Part shown: piece after piece, positions 35,870 through 43,611 of the stretch
Numbering within the stretch: the first letter of the stretch is position 1
How the letters are laid out: the number at the start of each line of letters is the position of its first letter
Origin: Caballeronia sp. NK8
Lineage (GTDB): Bacteria; Pseudomonadota; Gammaproteobacteria; Burkholderiales; Burkholderiaceae
Reading direction: 5' to 3'
NCBI RefSeq assembly: GCF_018408855.1
Contig: NZ_AP024327.1
Span: 186,001 to 250,000 of the forward strand
DNA length: 64,000 bases
Notes under the pieces: generated by a model
What the model was told of the DNA's origin: nothing
Seen by the model: only the letters and a program-made list of their open reading frames with translations
The model's database searches: none
Translations under genes and position numbers: made by a program

Positions 35870-37492
35870 ATGGAAAGAATAACTGCAGACGAAGCGGCGA
35901 AGCTGATCGAGGACGGAGACGCGATCCTCATCAGCGGATCGGGCGGGGGGCATTCGGTGCCGGAAGCGTTGCTTGCGGCGGTGGAGCGGCGCTTTCTCGA
36001 CGAAAGCAAGCCACAGGGACTCACGTCGGTCAGCGTAGTGGGCGTGGGAGACCGCGCGGCGCTGGGCGCAAGCCATCTGGCGCACGAGGGCTTGTTGCGA
36101 CGTGCGATCACCAGCGCGCTGGTCGACTCGCCCGGTCTGGTGCGTTTGGCCGCCGAAAACAAGATCGAAGCCTACACGTTTCCTCAAGGCGTCCTTTCGC
36201 AGTTGATGCGCGACATGGCCGCCGGACGCCCCGGTCTCCTGACCAAGACGGGACTCCATACGTTTGTCGATCCGCGCCAGCAAGGTGCGCGACAGAGCCC
36301 GTGTACGCCGGAGGACTTCGTCGAAGTCGTCGATCTCGCGGGCGAGGAGTGGCTCTTCTTCAAGCCCGTGCCGGCCAACGTCGCATTCCTGCGCGGGACG
36401 ACGGCAGATGAAGACGGCAATGTCACGATGGAGGAGGAAGCGGTCCTGGGCGAAATGCTCGCCATGGCGCAGGCGACGCGCCGCGCGGGCGGCATCGTCG
36501 TGGTTCAGGTCAAGCGGATGGCCAGACGCGGAACCTTGCCCGCCAAGCAGGTGAAGATTCCCGGCATTCTGGTGGATTTCGTGGTGGTGGATGCCGAGCA
36601 GCGGCAGACCTACGCGACGTACTATGACCCGAGCTACTCCGGCGAACTGCGGATTCCGGTGGAAGGCATCAAGCCTTTGCCATTCGGCGCCCGCAAGGTC
36701 ATTGTCAGACGCGCAGCGATGGAGCTTTTTCCCGGCGCGATCTGCAACCTCGGCGCGGGGATTTCCACGGGCTTGTCCACCATAGCCGCCGAGGAAGGTT
36801 TGCTCGACGCGGTTTATCTGACCAACGAACAGGGGATCATCGGCGGCGCGCCGATCACCGGAAGGGATTCCGGGGGCGGCCAGAATTTCGCCGCCATGAT
36901 CGAGCAGCCCGCGCAGTTCGATTTCTACGATGGCGGCGGACTCGACGTCGCGTTCCTTTCGTTTGCAGAGGTCGACGCGCAGGGCAATGTCAACGTGTCC
37001 CGATTCGGCGACAAGATCATCGGTGTAGGCGGCTTCATCAATATCAGCGCGAACGCCCGATGCATGGTCTTCAGCGGCACCTTGACCGCAGGAGATCTCG
37101 ACGTGGGTTGGGAGCAGGGCCGCACGATCATCAGGCAAGAGGGGCGGCATCAGAAATTCGTGCCGAAGCTCGAGCAGATCTGCTACAGCGCGTCGATGGC
37201 GCGTGCAAAGGGGCAAACTGCTTTCTTCGTCACCGAACGCGCGGTATTCACGATCGGCGAGCACGGGCTCGAGCTGATCGAGATTGCACCGGGCGTCGAT
37301 GTTGAACGCGACGTGATTGCGCACATGGGATTCAGACCGGCTGTGTCGAAGGTGCTCAAGGAGATGGATGCGCGAATCTTCGATCCTGCTCTCATGAGGC
37401 TTGGCGCGGACGTACATGGCAAGGCAAGGCGCTACCGATCCGAGCGCGTTGCGAAATGGCATAATTCCCGCGATCGAGGCGCACAGCGATGA
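35870..37492 (+). CDS. Acyl-CoA:carboxylate CoA-transferase (copy 1)
   Basis: A 540-residue fused alpha-beta CoA-transferase of family I (YdiF/propionate CoA-transferase type). The N-terminal half has SGSGGGHSVPEALL and the C-terminal half has NEQGIIGGAPITGRDSGG, in which Glu320 fits the catalytic glutamate that forms the glutamyl-CoA thioester. It should activate the imported acid with CoA from acetyl- or another acyl-CoA. A close paralogue lies on the other strand at 39977-41587. The shikimate-dehydrogenase-like gene overlaps its end by four bases. Confidence 0.88.
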   Translation: MERITADEAAKLIEDGDAILISGSGGGHSVPEALLAAVERRFLDESKPQGLTSVSVVGVGDRAALGASHLAHEGLLRRAITSALVDSPGLVRLAAENKIEAYTFPQGVLSQLMRDMAAGRPGLLTKTGLHTFVDPRQQGARQSPCTPEDFVEVVDLAGEEWLFFKPVPANVAFLRGTTADEDGNVTMEEEAVLGEMLAMAQATRRAGGIVVVQVKRMARRGTLPAKQVKIPGILVDFVVVDAEQRQTYATYYDPSYSGELRIPVEGIKPLPFGARKVIVRRAAMELFPGAICNLGAGISTGLSTIAAEEGLLDAVYLTNEQGIIGGAPITGRDSGGGQNFAAMIEQPAQFDFYDGGGLDVAFLSFAEVDAQGNVNVSRFGDKIIGVGGFINISANARCMVFSGTLTAGDLDVGWEQGRTIIRQEGRHQKFVPKLEQICYSASMARAKGQTAFFVTERAVFTIGEHGLELIEIAPGVDVERDVIAHMGFRPAVSKVLKEMDARIFDPALMRLGADVHGKARRYRSERVAKWHNSRDRGAQR

Positions 37493-38292
37493 GCGCGCCT
37501 ACCATCACGGGAAAGACCCGGTTGTTTTGCATCGTCGGGGACCCGATTGTTCAGGTGCGCTCGCCGCAGGTGTACACCGAGCAGTTCGCGGCCGCCGGCA
37601 TCGACGCCGTTCTGGTCCCGATGCAAGTGCCCGCTGATCGATGTGCGGAGATCATTCCGGCGCTGATGGCCTTGGGCAACCTCGATGGCTTGCTTGTCAC
37701 GGCGCCCTTGAAAGCGCGCGTGGCGGCATTCGCGGATCGCCTCGGCCCCACGGCCTCCTGCATTGGCGCCGTCAATGCGTTGCGCCGCGAGGCCGACGGT
37801 TCCTGGACAGGCGACATGTTCGACGGCGAAGGCTTCGTTCGCGGTCTTCTTGCAAAAGGCGCGCGTGTTCGCGGCCGGCGCGTGCTGCAGTTTGGCGCGG
37901 GCGGGGCGGGAAGCGCTATCGCCTGCGCGCTCGCAAACGCCGGCGTGCAATCGATTCGAATCGTCAATCCGAACCTGCGGCAGACACAATCGCTCGTTGC
38001 GTCGCTGGCGAAGGTTTTTCCCGAGTGCGATGTGCAGGCCGCAAGCGACGATCGTGGCGATATCGACATGATCGTGAATGCGTCGCCCGTGGGAATGCGT
38101 TCAGGCGACGGCCTGCCGGGCGATCTGGGTGCGGTGACTTCAGACACTTTGTTCGGCGATGTCGTCCTGTCTTCCTCGCCGACCGCCTTCACTCAAGCGG
38201 CGCTCGATCATGGCTGTCAGTGGGCGGATGGCCGGGATATGCATTCCGGCCAGATCGACGCCATCATGAACTTCTTCGTCGCACGCACGTAG
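37489..38292 (+). CDS. Shikimate-dehydrogenase-like oxidoreductase
   Basis: A 267-residue protein of the AroE fold. The catalytic pair is kept: Lys75 in TAPLKARV and Asp112 in MFDGEGF. The nucleotide-binding loop is FGAGGAGSAIACALANAG. The substrate-binding SxS of true AroE (near residue 15) is not clear: the region reads VQVRSPQVY. In a CoA-type catabolic operon with no other aromatic-pathway genes, a role on shikimate, quinate or another cyclic hydroxy acid is more likely than aromatic amino-acid synthesis. The start overlaps the CoA-transferase stop by four bases. Confidence 0.8.
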   Translation: MSAPTITGKTRLFCIVGDPIVQVRSPQVYTEQFAAAGIDAVLVPMQVPADRCAEIIPALMALGNLDGLLVTAPLKARVAAFADRLGPTASCIGAVNALRREADGSWTGDMFDGEGFVRGLLAKGARVRGRRVLQFGAGGAGSAIACALANAGVQSIRIVNPNLRQTQSLVASLAKVFPECDVQAASDDRGDIDMIVNASPVGMRSGDGLPGDLGAVTSDTLFGDVVLSSSPTAFTQAALDHGCQWADGRDMHSGQIDAIMNFFVART

Positions 38293-38316
38293 TTACTTTT
38301 TTTGACCGGTAATCTT

Positions 38317-39132
38317 ATGGCTCATATTCCCGCAGAGCGCTGCCTTGACATCATCGAATTGCTCGCGGACGGTGCTGTTACGATGCCGCTCGGTGAGATC
38401 GCAACGCGACTGGATCTGCCGAAGAGTGGTGCCCATCGATTGCTCGCGACTCTGGTCGATCTCGGATGGGCCGAACAGGACGCGGAGACCGGTTTTTATC
38501 GACTCTCGATGCGGCTGGCCATCCTGGGGCAGCGATTTTTCGTCGCCACGGGCATCCCGGATATATGCCAGCCGCTGGTCGATCGTCTGGCGGGCCAGTC
38601 GCGCGAGTTTGTCCGACTGGCGGTGGTCGACGGATCGTCGTTGACATGGGTCGCGCATGCGCAGGGCGCAACGGGCGGGCTGCTTTATCAACCCACGCTG
38701 GGAAGCAACACCGTTCCGCTGCACGCGACGGCCACGGGCAAGGCGTGGCTCGCTACCTTGGCCACCGAACAAGCGGCGGAGAACGTGTTGCGTGTCGGAT
38801 TCGGCGATGCCGAGAAGTACGGTCCGAACGTCATCCGTTCGCTGGACGCGCTTCTGCAAGAAATCGAGGCGACCAGGAATCGCGGATACGGAATCGCGAT
38901 GAACGAAGGCGAGCCCGGCGTGAGCGCAATAGCGGCAGCCATTCGTCCACCGAGCGGCGGCCCGGCGCTGGGCGTCGTCAGCGTGGCGGGGCCGAGCGCG
39001 CGCATGACGGAAAGCCGTATCGCCGAGATGGCGCCGTTGGTCACGCAGGCCGCGACGGAACTGGCGTCTTTCTGGCCGCTGCGTACCCGTCCCAGCAAGT
39101 TGGCGACCGCGAGCAATATGATCGCTGCGTGA
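38317..39132 (+). CDS. IclR-family transcriptional regulator
   Basis: A 271-residue regulator. The winged helix (MPLGEIATRLDLPKSGAHRLLATLVDLGW) lies at about residues 24-52 and the IclR effector domain follows (PLHATATGKAWLA and GYGIAMNEGEPGVSAIAAAIRPP are typical). IclR proteins often activate catabolic operons for aromatic or organic acids. It follows the shikimate-dehydrogenase-like gene by 24 bp and probably reports on the island's substrate. An ACCGGT core (38305-38310) lies just upstream of the start. Confidence 0.87.
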   Translation: MAHIPAERCLDIIELLADGAVTMPLGEIATRLDLPKSGAHRLLATLVDLGWAEQDAETGFYRLSMRLAILGQRFFVATGIPDICQPLVDRLAGQSREFVRLAVVDGSSLTWVAHAQGATGGLLYQPTLGSNTVPLHATATGKAWLATLATEQAAENVLRVGFGDAEKYGPNVIRSLDALLQEIEATRNRGYGIAMNEGEPGVSAIAAAIRPPSGGPALGVVSVAGPSARMTESRIAEMAPLVTQAATELASFWPLRTRPSKLATASNMIAA

Positions 39133-39177
39133 GGTAGCGGAAGCTCGGGGGTCTCGGCCAGGAAGCCGCCAATCCGG

Positions 39178-39987
39178 TCATGCCGCGAACAAGTCAGACG
39201 CGATGGATATGAAGCCCGCCATCGATATGAATGGCTTCTCCTGTACTGATGGAAGACAGCCCGTTGCCAATGACACGACGGCCTTCGCGAGTTCTTCCTC
39301 GCGCCCCCATCTCGCGATGGGCGAGAAACCCCGTTCGATCTTTTGGTCGTAATCGCTCTTCGCCACTTCGGTCATTTTCGTTTGGAAAATGCCGGGGCGA
39401 ACTTCGTACACGGGAATCTCGAACTCCGCGAGCCTCGCGGCGAACAGCTTGGTCAAAGTCGTGATCGCAGCTTTCGATATGCAGTATTCGGCCCGGTTGG
39501 TCGCGACCAGAAACGCATTGGCCGATGAAATGTTGATGATCGAGCGAAAGCAAGTGCGCGCCGCATTTTCTTGAGCGAAACGACGCGCCAGTTTCTGCGA
39601 CAGGAAAAATGTCCCGCGAAGATTGACATCGATGAGCCTGTCGAAGCTTGCCGGCGTCACGTCCAGCAGATCGCCCCGGGTTTCCACGCTGATTCCGGCG
39701 TTGTTGACGAGGCATGCAACGGCACCCAAGGACGTCTGCACCTGATCCAGCAATGCATCGTGCTGATCGATATCCGCGATATCGGCTTCAAAAAAGGCGG
39801 CTCGTCGCCCTTCGGATTGAATTGTCTCGAGCGTTTCGTTTGCATCGTCATCGCACACGAGGTCCGCAATCGCGACATCGAACCCGGCCGCGCCTAATGC
39901 CCGGGCCATGGCCGCGCCGAGTCCGCGTCTCCCGCCGGTCACGATCGCAACGCGTGAGGGCTCATCTTTAAACGGCTCAATGATCAT
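39178..39987 (-). CDS. SDR-family oxidoreductase, C-terminus frameshifted
   Basis: A 269-residue frame with the SDR fold: VTGGRRGLGAAMARALG near the N-terminus, NNAG in the middle, and the catalytic YCISK. The last 25 or so residues (GCLPSVQEKPFISM onward) do not look like an SDR. In the next frame the same DNA encodes SSISTGEAIHIDGGLHIHRV and stops at 39194, the normal SDR ending. A single-base deletion near 39258-39264 in this gene, or in the assembly, explains it. It overlaps the start of the upstream CoA-transferase's end by 11 bp, so the two are one operon. Confidence 0.75.
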   Translation of the reverse strand: MIIEPFKDEPSRVAIVTGGRRGLGAAMARALGAAGFDVAIADLVCDDDANETLETIQSEGRRAAFFEADIADIDQHDALLDQVQTSLGAVACLVNNAGISVETRGDLLDVTPASFDRLIDVNLRGTFFLSQKLARRFAQENAARTCFRSIINISSANAFLVATNRAEYCISKAAITTLTKLFAARLAEFEIPVYEVRPGIFQTKMTEVAKSDYDQKIERGFSPIARWGREEELAKAVVSLATGCLPSVQEKPFISMAGFISIASDLFAA

Positions 39988-41587
39988 GCGTGCGGGACCA
40001 TTCGGCGACCCGCTCGGAGCGATAGCGTCGTTCCTTACGTGACATGTCCTCGGCGAGACCCATGAGGCCCGTGCCGAAGAGTCGGACGTCCATCTCCCGC
40101 ACATCGGAAGCAACGGGCGTCCTGAATGCCATTTGCCCGAAGATATCGCGCTCGAGATCGATGCCCGGCGCGATCTCGATCAGTTCAAGGCCCGCCTCTC
40201 CAGCCCGGAACACGGCCCGCTCCGTCACGAACAAGGCGGAGTTTCCGCGTTGTCTAGCGAATGCAGCGCTATAGGAAATTTGCTCGAGTGCGCTGACGAA
40301 CTTGCGGTGCTGTCCTTCACGAACGACAGTCGCGCGGCCATGCATCCATTGCACGTCCAGACCGCCGGCGGTGAAGGTGCCGCTGAAAATCACGCGTTTC
40401 GCGTTTTGACTGATATTGACGAAGCCTCCGACCCCGACGATCTTGTCGCCGAAGCGGCTGATATTGACGTTGCCTTGCGCGTCGACTTCCGCAAAGGAGA
40501 GAAAGGCGAGGTCGAGGCCACCGCCATCGTAGAAATCGAACTGTGATGCCTGCTCGATCATGGCGGCGAAGTTCTGCGCGCCGCCCGAGTCACGGCCCGT
40601 GATGGGCGCGCCTCCAATCAGCCCTTGTTCATTCGTCAGCACGACGGCATCGAGCAATCCTTCTTCGGCCGCGACGGTCGATAAGCCGGTCGAGACTCCG
40701 GCGCCGAGATTGCAGATAGCGCACGGATACAGTTCCATCGCCGCCCGTCTCACGATCACTTTGCGCGGGCCGAACGCAATCGGCTTGATCTCGGCAACCG
40801 GCACGCGCAATTCGCCCGAATAACTCGGATCGTAGTAGGTGGCGTAGGTCTGCCGCTGTTCCGCCTCGACCACGACGAAATCCACCAGAATGCCCGGGAT
40901 CCTGACTTGTTTGGGCGGCAACGTGCCGCTGCGCGCCATTCGTTTCACCTGCACGACGACCACGCCTCCGGCACGGCGCGTTGCCTGTGCCATGGCGAGC
41001 ATTTCGCCCAGCACGGCCTCTTGTTCCATGGTGATATTGCCGTCCTCGTCGGCTGTCGTGCCACGGAGAAACGCAACATCGATGTGAAGCGGCTTGAAGC
41101 GAAGCCACTCTTCGCCGTCGAGGTGAATGAGTTCGACGAGTTGCTCTTCCGTCCTCGGACTTTGCCGGCCACCTCGCTGGCGAGGATCGATGAAGGTATG
41201 CAAGCCCGTCTTCGTGATCAATCCAGGCCGTCCCCCGGCCATTTCGCGCATGAGCTGCGAGAGGACGCCCTGCGGCAGCGTGTAGGCCTCGATCAGATCG
41301 CTTGCAGCCATCTTCAGCAGGCCGGGCGAATCGATGAGCGCGCCCGATATGGCGCGCCTGATCAGCCCGACCTGTGCGAGATGATCGGCACCCAGCGAGA
41401 TGCGGTCTCCGATTCCTACTACGCTGATCGATGTCAGATCGCGCGGCTGTTGTTCGTTCCGGAATCGCTGTCCGACTGCCGCGAGCAATGCCTCGGGTAC
41501 GGCATGCCCTGCGCCCGATCCGCTGATCAGGAGAGTGTCGCCCGTATGCACAAGGCTCGCGGCTTCGTCAGGGGTGATTCGTTGCAT
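39977..41587 (-). CDS. Acyl-CoA:carboxylate CoA-transferase (copy 2)
   Basis: A 536-residue paralogue of the copy at 35870, matching at most positions by eye across its whole length. The catalytic Glu320 in TNEQGLIGGAPI is conserved, as is RGTTADEDGNITMEQEAVLGEM. The genes are on opposite strands about 2.5 kb apart, so this is not a tandem duplicate. It is followed by the SDR gene. A LacI-type palindrome lies 48-65 bp upstream of its start, a position suited to repression. Confidence 0.88.
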   Translation of the reverse strand: MQRITPDEAASLVHTGDTLLISGSGAGHAVPEALLAAVGQRFRNEQQPRDLTSISVVGIGDRISLGADHLAQVGLIRRAISGALIDSPGLLKMAASDLIEAYTLPQGVLSQLMREMAGGRPGLITKTGLHTFIDPRQRGGRQSPRTEEQLVELIHLDGEEWLRFKPLHIDVAFLRGTTADEDGNITMEQEAVLGEMLAMAQATRRAGGVVVVQVKRMARSGTLPPKQVRIPGILVDFVVVEAEQRQTYATYYDPSYSGELRVPVAEIKPIAFGPRKVIVRRAAMELYPCAICNLGAGVSTGLSTVAAEEGLLDAVVLTNEQGLIGGAPITGRDSGGAQNFAAMIEQASQFDFYDGGGLDLAFLSFAEVDAQGNVNISRFGDKIVGVGGFVNISQNAKRVIFSGTFTAGGLDVQWMHGRATVVREGQHRKFVSALEQISYSAAFARQRGNSALFVTERAVFRAGEAGLELIEIAPGIDLERDIFGQMAFRTPVASDVREMDVRLFGTGLMGLAEDMSRKERRYRSERVAEWSRTHDH

Positions 41588-41634
41588 CGCGTTTCTCGGT
41601 TCCGGACTAAAGGCAGGGCGCTCTCGCCCGATAC

Positions 41635-41652
41635 AATGTAACCGGTATCATT
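41635..41652. promoter_or_regulatory. LacI-type operator upstream of CoA-transferase copy 2
   Basis: AATGTAACCGGTATCATT is an imperfect palindrome centred on CCGG, 48 bp before the start codon of the CoA-transferase gene on the minus strand. Read on the other strand it differs by one base from the site at 42855-42872. Nothing else is recognised in 41588-41796. Confidence 0.6.
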
Positions 41653-41796
41653 ATGATGATCTCGCTGTTGGAGACGCTCCATCAGGGTAATCTCGGACAC
41701 GATGATTTTTCAACGATTTGAGATTCGGCAAGGCGCTGGTGACGTGTCAGGCGTGTAACCGCTTTCTAACGACCGGGCACACCGCGCACCGATGTC

Positions 41797-42723
41797 TTAT
41801 GGAACAGATTTCCCGCGCGCGGCTTCGAGGATTGCGTACCAGTCTTCGCGACTCAACCTGATGCGAAGACCCTCGAGTGCCTGCTGCAACGACTCCACGC
41901 GCCGGCTACCCACGAGCAGGTAGGGCGCACAGGGAAGCGTGAAGATCCACGCATAGACGATCGAAACCAGAGACGATGCATTGTATTTTTCTGCCAGCGT
42001 AATTAACTCGCGGCGAAGCAGGAGCGCGAGTTCGTCGGTCTCGGAGAAGAGACGTCCGCCTCCGAGAGCAGACCAGATCATCGGCGACACCGCTGCCGAC
42101 GACAGCGCGGTGAAAACATCATCGTCCAGTGCCTGAAGTTCAAAAGGGGAGAACTCGATCTGGTTGGTCGCGAGCGCAACTTTGGCGCGAAGGGATTCGA
42201 ACTGTCGCGTCGTAAAATTCGAAACGCCGAACGCGCGAATTTTGCCCTGCCGTATCAGGCTTTCTGCGGCGTCGGCGATCTCGTCGTTGTCCGCAAGATA
42301 ATCCGGGCGATGAATGAGAAACAGATCGAGATGATCCGTCTTCAGACGCTGCAATGAGCGCTCGACGGCCGCTTGCAGATAGGCGCGACTCGTATCGTAG
42401 TGTTTGACTCCGACGGCACCCGCAGATGAACCGCGCGGCCTGATTCCCGCTTTGCTGACGATCTGCATCCTGTCGCGTAACGACGGCGTCTGAGTCAGCG
42501 CATCGCCGAAAAGCGCTTCGACCTCGCCGCCGCCGTAGATGTCGGCGTGATCGAACGTCGTGACGCCCAACGCCATGCTTTCCTGCACGTAGCGATTGAG
42601 CTCTGCGGCGGAGATGTTCCACTCGCGAACCCGCCACATTCCGGCTACCACCTTCGAGCAGCCGATCGCGGCTAGTGTGTCCAGGCTTCGCTTCTCGGCA
42701 GGTGCGTGTGCATCTTCATTCAT
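41797..42723 (-). CDS. Aldo/keto reductase
   Basis: A 308-residue NAD(P)H-dependent reductase of the AKR superfamily (YdhF-like). The catalytic tetrad is visible: Asp in TFDHADIYGGGEVE and its Tyr, Lys in VSKAGI, and His in LIHRPDYL. GSRRVESLQQALEG near the C-terminus binds the cofactor phosphate. It probably reduces a carbonyl from the island's pathway. It diverges from the truncated MFS gene, with a shared LacI-type operator between them. Confidence 0.87.
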   Translation of the reverse strand: MNEDAHAPAEKRSLDTLAAIGCSKVVAGMWRVREWNISAAELNRYVQESMALGVTTFDHADIYGGGEVEALFGDALTQTPSLRDRMQIVSKAGIRPRGSSAGAVGVKHYDTSRAYLQAAVERSLQRLKTDHLDLFLIHRPDYLADNDEIADAAESLIRQGKIRAFGVSNFTTRQFESLRAKVALATNQIEFSPFELQALDDDVFTALSSAAVSPMIWSALGGGRLFSETDELALLLRRELITLAEKYNASSLVSIVYAWIFTLPCAPYLLVGSRRVESLQQALEGLRIRLSREDWYAILEAARGKSVP

Positions 42724-42854
42724 ACAAGCCTCTTGTGTATGCGGTTTCAGGATGAAACTGAATAAGACGTTACTCTAATGTTGCTCACGTAGTGAAGGAG
42801 CAGCAGCAGTGTAGGGAGATTCCCTGAGAACAGACGCTTCATATTGTGTCGTGA

Positions 42855-42872
42855 AATGACACCGGTTACATT
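42855..42872. promoter_or_regulatory. LacI-type operator between AKR and MFS genes
   Basis: AATGACACCGGTTACATT matches the reverse complement of the 41635-41652 site at 17 of 18 bases and is nearly palindromic. It lies in the 184-bp gap between divergent genes and is flanked by a second inverted repeat, ACAGACG (42830-42836) and CGTCTGT (42877-42883). Confidence 0.6.
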
Positions 42873-42907
42873 TAGCCGTCTGTTGTGTCAGATATAAGGT
42901 AGAGAAC

Positions 42908-43230
42908 ATGCATTCTGAAGTTGTCAGATCCTCCGACTCCGCTGGGCCATGGTATCGAGACATCACGGAATCACAATGGCGGGTGCTCGTGGCGGCGTGG
43001 GGCGTCTGGGTGAACGACGCGCTGGATTTTTTGGCGATCACGTTCGTCCTCGGTGATATTGCACGCACATTCGGTGTGGCGCTCGATACGGCATCCTTGC
43101 TGCTCCTCGCGACGTACGGCGTTCGCTGGATCGGCGGCCTTGCATTCGGCGGACTGAGCGACAGAATCGGACGCAAGATACCGCTGCTCATTACGTTGAC
43201 GTGGTTCACAGCCGGGGCGGTCGCTACCGG
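42908..43230 (+). pseudogene. MFS transporter, truncated (N-terminal part only)
   Basis: The first 105 residues or so match an MFS carboxylate/sialate-type transporter: ITESQWRVLVAAWGVWVNDALDF forms helix 1, and GGLSDRIGRKIPLL is the loop 2-3 signature. The frame then runs into DNA that is the reverse strand of an IS110 transposase remnant, which removes the rest of the transporter. An MFS protein needs 12 helices, so it is non-functional. Its place beside the LacI-type operator implies it once imported a substrate of this island; the ABC system may have replaced it. Confidence 0.72.
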
Positions 43231-43540
43231 CTTCTTTTCGATCCGGTCGGAAATGCGGCGACAAGCCTCGTCATTGCGCCGCCAGTCCCGAATGCGACGT
43301 TCGAGCCGTTCGATCTGTTCGTCGAGCGTGCGAAGTCGCGAGAGTTGATCTTGCAGACTGTCGGTCAGCTCGCAGGAAGCTGATCATCCAGTGACGCAAG
43401 CGCGGCTTTTGCAGCTTCAATCGAAGGGCGACGGCCTTGCGGCAGTACGATGCCGAATTCGTAGAGTAATCCGCGAAGCTGATTGATCTGCATGACGCGA
43501 ATCCGGAACACGTCAATGCGGTAGGCGACCATTTCATCTA
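43231..43540 (-). mobile_element. IS110-family transposase remnant
   Basis: On the minus strand the DNA encodes an internal IS110 transposase segment: QINQLRGLLYEFGIVLPQGRR is diagnostic, and a second frame gives LTDSLQDQLSRLRTLDEQIERLERRIRDWRRNDEAC and RRISDRIE. A frameshift separates the two pieces and both ends of the gene are missing. It differs in sequence from the element at 26.9 kb, so it is an independent, older insertion. Exact borders are not resolvable by eye. Confidence 0.68.
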
Positions 43541-43611
43541 ACTAGCCGCTTCTGTTCCGGACCCGTCGTGCTCTTCGAACGAGACATCCCTACAGTGATG
43601 GCGGGCTGGAC

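Noticed and set aside
37489..38292. Biosynthetic aroE
   Set aside because: It is translationally coupled to a CoA-transferase in a catabolic operon and the substrate SxS motif is unclear, so I did not give the symbol.
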